Shown: positions 42,511 through 45,743 of the stretch, one piece after another
Layout: each line of letters starts with the position of its first letter
How positions within the stretch are numbered: the stretch's first letter is position 1
DNA from: an uncultured Sinobacteraceae bacterium
GTDB lineage: Bacteria; Pseudomonadota; Gammaproteobacteria; Steroidobacterales; Steroidobacteraceae
Length of the DNA stretch: 45,743 nucleotides
Direction of reading: 5' to 3'
Assembly: GCA_937902995.1 (NCBI GenBank)
Contig: CALEKY010000095.1
Coordinates: forward strand, 1 to 45,743
Notes under the pieces: generated by a model
What the model saw: the letters and a program-made list of their open reading frames with translations, nothing else
Database searches by the model: none
Told to the model about the DNA's origin: nothing
Program-made: the position numbers and the translations under genes

Positions 42511-44694
42511 CTACAGGCGAACAACCACCGCCGCTCCGCCGCTCCGCTTGAGCACGTTGACCGCGACGTCGCCTTTGTGCCGGCGCAGCAGTAGATCGAC
42601 GCTTGCGTTCTGACCGACGCGCAGATTGCTGACGCGCACCCAATCCAGGAATTCCGGTAAACGTGGATGTCGCAGCCGGACGATGCGCTGTCCGGCATCG
42701 ATTTCGAGTCCGAGGCACGCTTGCAACAGAGCGAAAGGCGTTGCGGCGGCCCACGCCTGCGGCGAGCAGGCAATCGGATACAGGACCGGGCCTTTGTCGC
42801 GTCGGCGGCGCGTGCCGCAGAACAGCTCAGGCAAGCGCCGCAAATCCATGTGCGCGGCGGCATCGAACAGCGCGGTCGTGAGCGTGTTCACTTCGGCCGA
42901 AAAGCCGTAGGCGGCAAAGCCGAGGGCGATGAGCGCGTTGTCGTGCGGCCAGATCGAGCCGTTGTGATACGAGGTCGGATTGAAACGGCGCTCGCGCATG
43001 CCGACGGTGCGAATGCCCCAGCCGGTGAAGAATTCGCGGCTCATCAGGCTGCTCACGACACGTGCAGCGCGCGCCGGGTCTGCGATGCGCGAGAACAGCA
43101 CTTGTCCCGCATTCGAAGTGCGAACTCGACACGGCCGTTTCTCGCCATCGAGCGCGAGCACGTAGGTGCCGAGCGCATCGTCCCAGAAGGTCGCTTCGAA
43201 CTTCTCGCGCAGCTCCTGCGCTTGTCCTTCGAGCTGGCTGGCAAGCGCATGTTCGCCGAGAGCGCGAGCGATCTGTGCACCGAGTTGACGGGCCATGTAC
43301 ACGTAGCCTTGCACTTCGCACAGCGCAATCGAGGGCTCTGCGAGCCGGCCGTCTTCGTGGAACACCGAATCGCTCGAATCCTTCCAGCCTTGATTCGCGA
43401 GGCCGCCGTCGCTGCGGCGCCGGTATTCGACGAAGCCGTCGCGGTCGCTGTCGCCGTATCTGTCGATCCAGGCGAGGGCAGCCTTGATGTTCGGCCAGAT
43501 GGATTCGAGCGTGGATCGATCTGCGGTGTATTGCCAATACAAGCCTGCGAGCACGACGTACAGCGGCGTCGAATCGATGGAGCCGTAGTAGCGCCCGAAC
43601 GGAACTTCGCCGAGACGCGCGAGCTCGCACTCGCGCGTTTCGTGCAGGATCTTGCCGGGCTCCGCATCGTGGAGCGGATCTTCGTGCGTCGCCTGATGCG
43701 CGGCGAGATATTTCAGGACGCCGCGGGCGAGCGACGGGTAGACCCACAAGATTTGCAGCGCAGTGATCAATCCGTCCCGGCCGAATGCCGTCGAATACCA
43801 AGGCACGCCGGCGTACGGATAAGGACCGTGCTCGGTGTCGGTGACGAGCATGTTGAGATCGGCCATCGAGCGACAGAGCACTTCGTTGGCGACAGTGTTC
43901 GACGTTTCGATTGCCGCAGCGCGCATGACCGATTCCCGCAAGGATCGGCGTGCCCTGCGCATGGCCAGTCGAAAGCGGCGCTCGTGTTGCTGTCCATCGA
44001 TCGTGCAATGAACCGTCACGGCGATCGCACGGCGTTCGCCTGGTTGCAGCGTGAGCTCGAATTCGGCCGAATGCGTGTTCAGCTTCGAAGGCGCGGGCTC
44101 GAACAGAAGTTGCGTGGCCCGCGCAAGCCCGTCGAGCGAGCGATAGTCGAAGCGCACGTGGTCGGGCGCGACGATGCGTGCGTCTATGCTGCCGCGCTTC
44201 GTGCGCGTAAAGCCCCGTACTTCGAACAGATCGACGAAATCGGCATCGAATTCGAGCGCGACGCGCACTTGCCGCGGTCGCTCGTCGAAATTGCGGATCG
44301 CGAGCATTTCGTAGCAGCTCGCGTCCCACAGGAATTTCATCCGAGCCAGGTGGAACGTGTCCTTCGGCGTCACGATGGCGTCGCCGCGAATGAGGTCGGA
44401 GTTCGTCACGTCGACGTCGAGGACCGCGTTGTTGCTCTGCACGGTCGAGCTGAGCAGGAGCGGCGGCTGCCCGTCGATCGTCAGACGCAGCTTCGACAGA
44501 AAGCGTGTGTCGTTGTGGTAGAGGCCGTCCGGGCGGCCTTGTCCGGCGCGTATGTCGCCGAATTGATCGAAGAGCGCGAACGTGTCGCCGTGCTTCAGCG
44601 TGCGCGGCCGAAGCATCGCCAGCGACGCGTTCGCGGCGATGTAGACCCCAGGTGTCGGTTCAGCCTCCGATGCGGTCGCAGCCTGCAGGTCCAT
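42511..44694 (-). CDS. Glycogen-debranching-type (amylo-alpha-1,6-glucosidase-like) hydrolase
   Basis: A 727-residue cytoplasmic enzyme. An N-terminal beta-rich glycogen-debranching N domain (about 30-250; HNDTRFLSKLRLTIDG, QSNNAVLDVDVTN) is followed by an (alpha/alpha)6-barrel glycoside hydrolase domain (about 280-690) with GVPWYSTAFGRDGLITALQ, NQGWKDSSDSVFHEDG and NGSIWPHDNALIALG. These aspartate/glutamate-bearing motifs are where the general acid and base lie in the GH15/GH63-like enzymes. Annotated relatives act on alpha-1,6 branches or on trehalose- or sucrose-like sugars, so the substrate is not fixed. GAGG overlapping the glycosyltransferase stop serves as ribosome-binding site 9 bases before ATG 44694, so the two are one operon. 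Confidence 0.9.
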   Translation of the reverse strand: MDLQAATASEAEPTPGVYIAANASLAMLRPRTLKHGDTFALFDQFGDIRAGQGRPDGLYHNDTRFLSKLRLTIDGQPPLLLSSTVQSNNAVLDVDVTNSDLIRGDAIVTPKDTFHLARMKFLWDASCYEMLAIRNFDERPRQVRVALEFDADFVDLFEVRGFTRTKRGSIDARIVAPDHVRFDYRSLDGLARATQLLFEPAPSKLNTHSAEFELTLQPGERRAIAVTVHCTIDGQQHERRFRLAMRRARRSLRESVMRAAAIETSNTVANEVLCRSMADLNMLVTDTEHGPYPYAGVPWYSTAFGRDGLITALQILWVYPSLARGVLKYLAAHQATHEDPLHDAEPGKILHETRECELARLGEVPFGRYYGSIDSTPLYVVLAGLYWQYTADRSTLESIWPNIKAALAWIDRYGDSDRDGFVEYRRRSDGGLANQGWKDSSDSVFHEDGRLAEPSIALCEVQGYVYMARQLGAQIARALGEHALASQLEGQAQELREKFEATFWDDALGTYVLALDGEKRPCRVRTSNAGQVLFSRIADPARAARVVSSLMSREFFTGWGIRTVGMRERRFNPTSYHNGSIWPHDNALIALGFAAYGFSAEVNTLTTALFDAAAHMDLRRLPELFCGTRRRRDKGPVLYPIACSPQAWAAATPFALLQACLGLEIDAGQRIVRLRHPRLPEFLDWVRVSNLRVGQNASVDLLLRRHKGDVAVNVLKRSGGAAVVVRL

Positions 44695-44703
44695 GCGACA
44701 TCC

Positions 44704-45743
44704 TCATGCGGCTTTGCGTCTCTCTTCGATGAGTCGAGCGTAGATCTGTACGTAGTCGCGCGCCATCCGTTCTGCGGAGAAGCGCTGCTCGAACCGCGTA
44801 CGGATCGCAGTGCGATTGAGCATGCCGGCACGTCGCACTGCGTGTACGGCATCTTCGATGCTGTCGACGATGAAACCGGTGATGCCGTGATCGATGATCT
44901 CGGGAACCGAGCCTGCGCGCCAAGCGATGCACGGAGTTCCGCACGACATCGCCTCGATCATGACGAGACCGAAGGGCTCCGGCCAGTCGATCGGGAACAG
45001 CAAGGCAAGCGCGTTGCCGAGGAATTCCGGTTTCTGCGCTTCGTCGATCTCGCCGATGAACTCGACGTGCGGTTGCGAGAGCAGCGGCTCGATGTGCGAG
45101 CGGAAGTATGTCTCGTCGGCGGCGTCGACCTTGGCGGCGATCTTCAAGCGCATGCCGGCGCGGGCGGCGATCTCGATGGCGCGGTCCGGCCGTTTCTCCG
45201 GGGAGATGCGGCCGAGGAATGCAAGGTAGTCGCCGCGCGGTTGCGACGTGAACTTGCACACGCTCGGCGGCAAGCCGTGGTAGACGGTACCGATCCAATT
45301 ACAGTCTGCGAGCGGTTGACGCTGCTGATTCGAAATCGAAACGAGCGGCGTGTCGGAGAACTCCGCAAACAGCGGTCGGTAGTCAGGCAGGTCGAGCCGT
45401 CCGTGCATCGTCGTGAGGGTTCGCTGCGGCATCAGCGCGCGTGCGAGCGGCAGATGCACGAAGTCCGTGTGAAAGTGGATCACGTCGAACGCCTCGGCGT
45501 ATTGCCGCAATCTCTCGAGCGCCAGCACGGAGTAGGGCGCGTAGTCCTTGACGCTCGGGTCCAGGCGCAGCGCACGAGGCACGATCGGAATGAGTTGTGC
45601 GCTCGTTTGCGAATCCGCGCTCGCGAACAACGTGACTTGATGGCCTTGGCGCACCAGCTCTTCGGTCAGATAGGAGACGATGCGCTCGGTGCCGCCGTAA
45701 GTCTTGGGCGGCACACTCTCGATCAACGGCGCCACTTGCGCGA
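44704..45743 (-). CDS. GT4-family glycosyltransferase (5' end cut by window)
   Basis: A GT-B fold glycosyltransferase of family 4. The frame stays open to the window edge, where the codons read AQVAPLIESVPPKTYGGTER. Relatives begin MRIAQVAPL, so probably only about three codons are missing beyond 45743 and the GTG at 45735 is not the true start. Visible features: nucleotide-sugar-binding AFLGRISPEKRPD near the middle, and the EX7E motif region in WPEPFGLVMIEAMSCGTP, followed by AGSVPEIIDHGITGF. It transfers a sugar from an NDP donor to an unknown acceptor. It is paired with the debranching-type hydrolase 9 bases downstream, a combination consistent with storage-glucan or glycoside metabolism. 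Confidence 0.9.
   Translation of the reverse strand, partial: AQVAPLIESVPPKTYGGTERIVSYLTEELVRQGHQVTLFASADSQTSAQLIPIVPRALRLDPSVKDYAPYSVLALERLRQYAEAFDVIHFHTDFVHLPLARALMPQRTLTTMHGRLDLPDYRPLFAEFSDTPLVSISNQQRQPLADCNWIGTVYHGLPPSVCKFTSQPRGDYLAFLGRISPEKRPDRAIEIAARAGMRLKIAAKVDAADETYFRSHIEPLLSQPHVEFIGEIDEAQKPEFLGNALALLFPIDWPEPFGLVMIEAMSCGTPCIAWRAGSVPEIIDHGITGFIVDSIEDAVHAVRRAGMLNRTAIRTRFEQRFSAERMARDYVQIYARLIEERRKAA

Overview
The window is GC-rich (low-to-mid 60s percent by eye) bacterial chromosome, densely coded on both strands. Two TonB-dependent receptors, a YfiR-family protein, hybrid histidine kinases, a PilZ protein, lipobox and Tat signals and Shine-Dalgarno starts all indicate a Gram-negative bacterium. 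The gene mix (S10 carboxypeptidases, amidohydrolases, DUF3089) and the intergenic repeats (CTACAGCCTACAG, GTGATTCGTG, GGGAAAAGGG, CCCTCACCC...CTCTCCC) suggest a gammaproteobacterium of the Xanthomonadales/Steroidobacter/Nevskiales type. That placement is inference. I see no rRNA, tRNA, CRISPR, prophage or insertion sequence.

Region 1 (1-18.5 kb) is a two-armed peptide and amino-acid utilisation locus around an AsnC/Lrp regulator. The minus arm reads amino-acid permease, ornithine-cyclodeaminase-like reductase, class I aminotransferase, S10 carboxypeptidase, M61/M1-like metallopeptidase with PDZ, amidohydrolase, TonB-dependent receptor, mostly with tiny gaps or overlaps. The plus arm reads AsnC regulator, second S10 carboxypeptidase, a Tat-signal class V PLP enzyme, a MatC-like permease and a lipoprotein metallo-beta-lactamase-fold hydrolase, closed by a strong terminator. 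The inferred scheme is outer-membrane uptake, periplasmic trimming, inner-membrane import, then transamination or reduction.

Region 2 (18.6-26.2 kb) is a mixed set: TauE/SafE permease, OFA-type MFS transporter, DUF3089 hydrolase, a second alpha/beta hydrolase, two small unknown proteins and an AEC-family carrier. It carries two clear intrinsic terminators and many short repeats.

Region 3 (26.3-32.3 kb) is the most striking part: a tight operon of TonB-dependent receptor, YfiR protein, a membrane kinase with CHASE8 sensor, HAMP, GAF, kinase core and receiver, and a soluble receiver-kinase. In Pseudomonas YfiBNR, periplasmic YfiR restrains a CHASE8-bearing diguanylate cyclase (YfiN). Here the CHASE8 protein is a histidine kinase, so the operon may couple outer-membrane substrate sensing to a phosphorelay through YfiR.

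Region 4 (32.4-45.7 kb) holds a secreted TPR protein, a PilZ protein, an 83-residue unknown, a PAS-PAS-kinase-receiver protein, DUF4126 and DUF1810 proteins, a beta-barrel/lipoprotein pair, a signal-peptide methyltransferase, and a glycosyltransferase (5' end cut by the window edge) with a glycogen-debranching-type hydrolase. Several genes here end inside short repeats. On the sense strand, three minus-strand genes run straight from the stop codon into GGGAAA-type tracts that match or approach the G-quadruplex motif.
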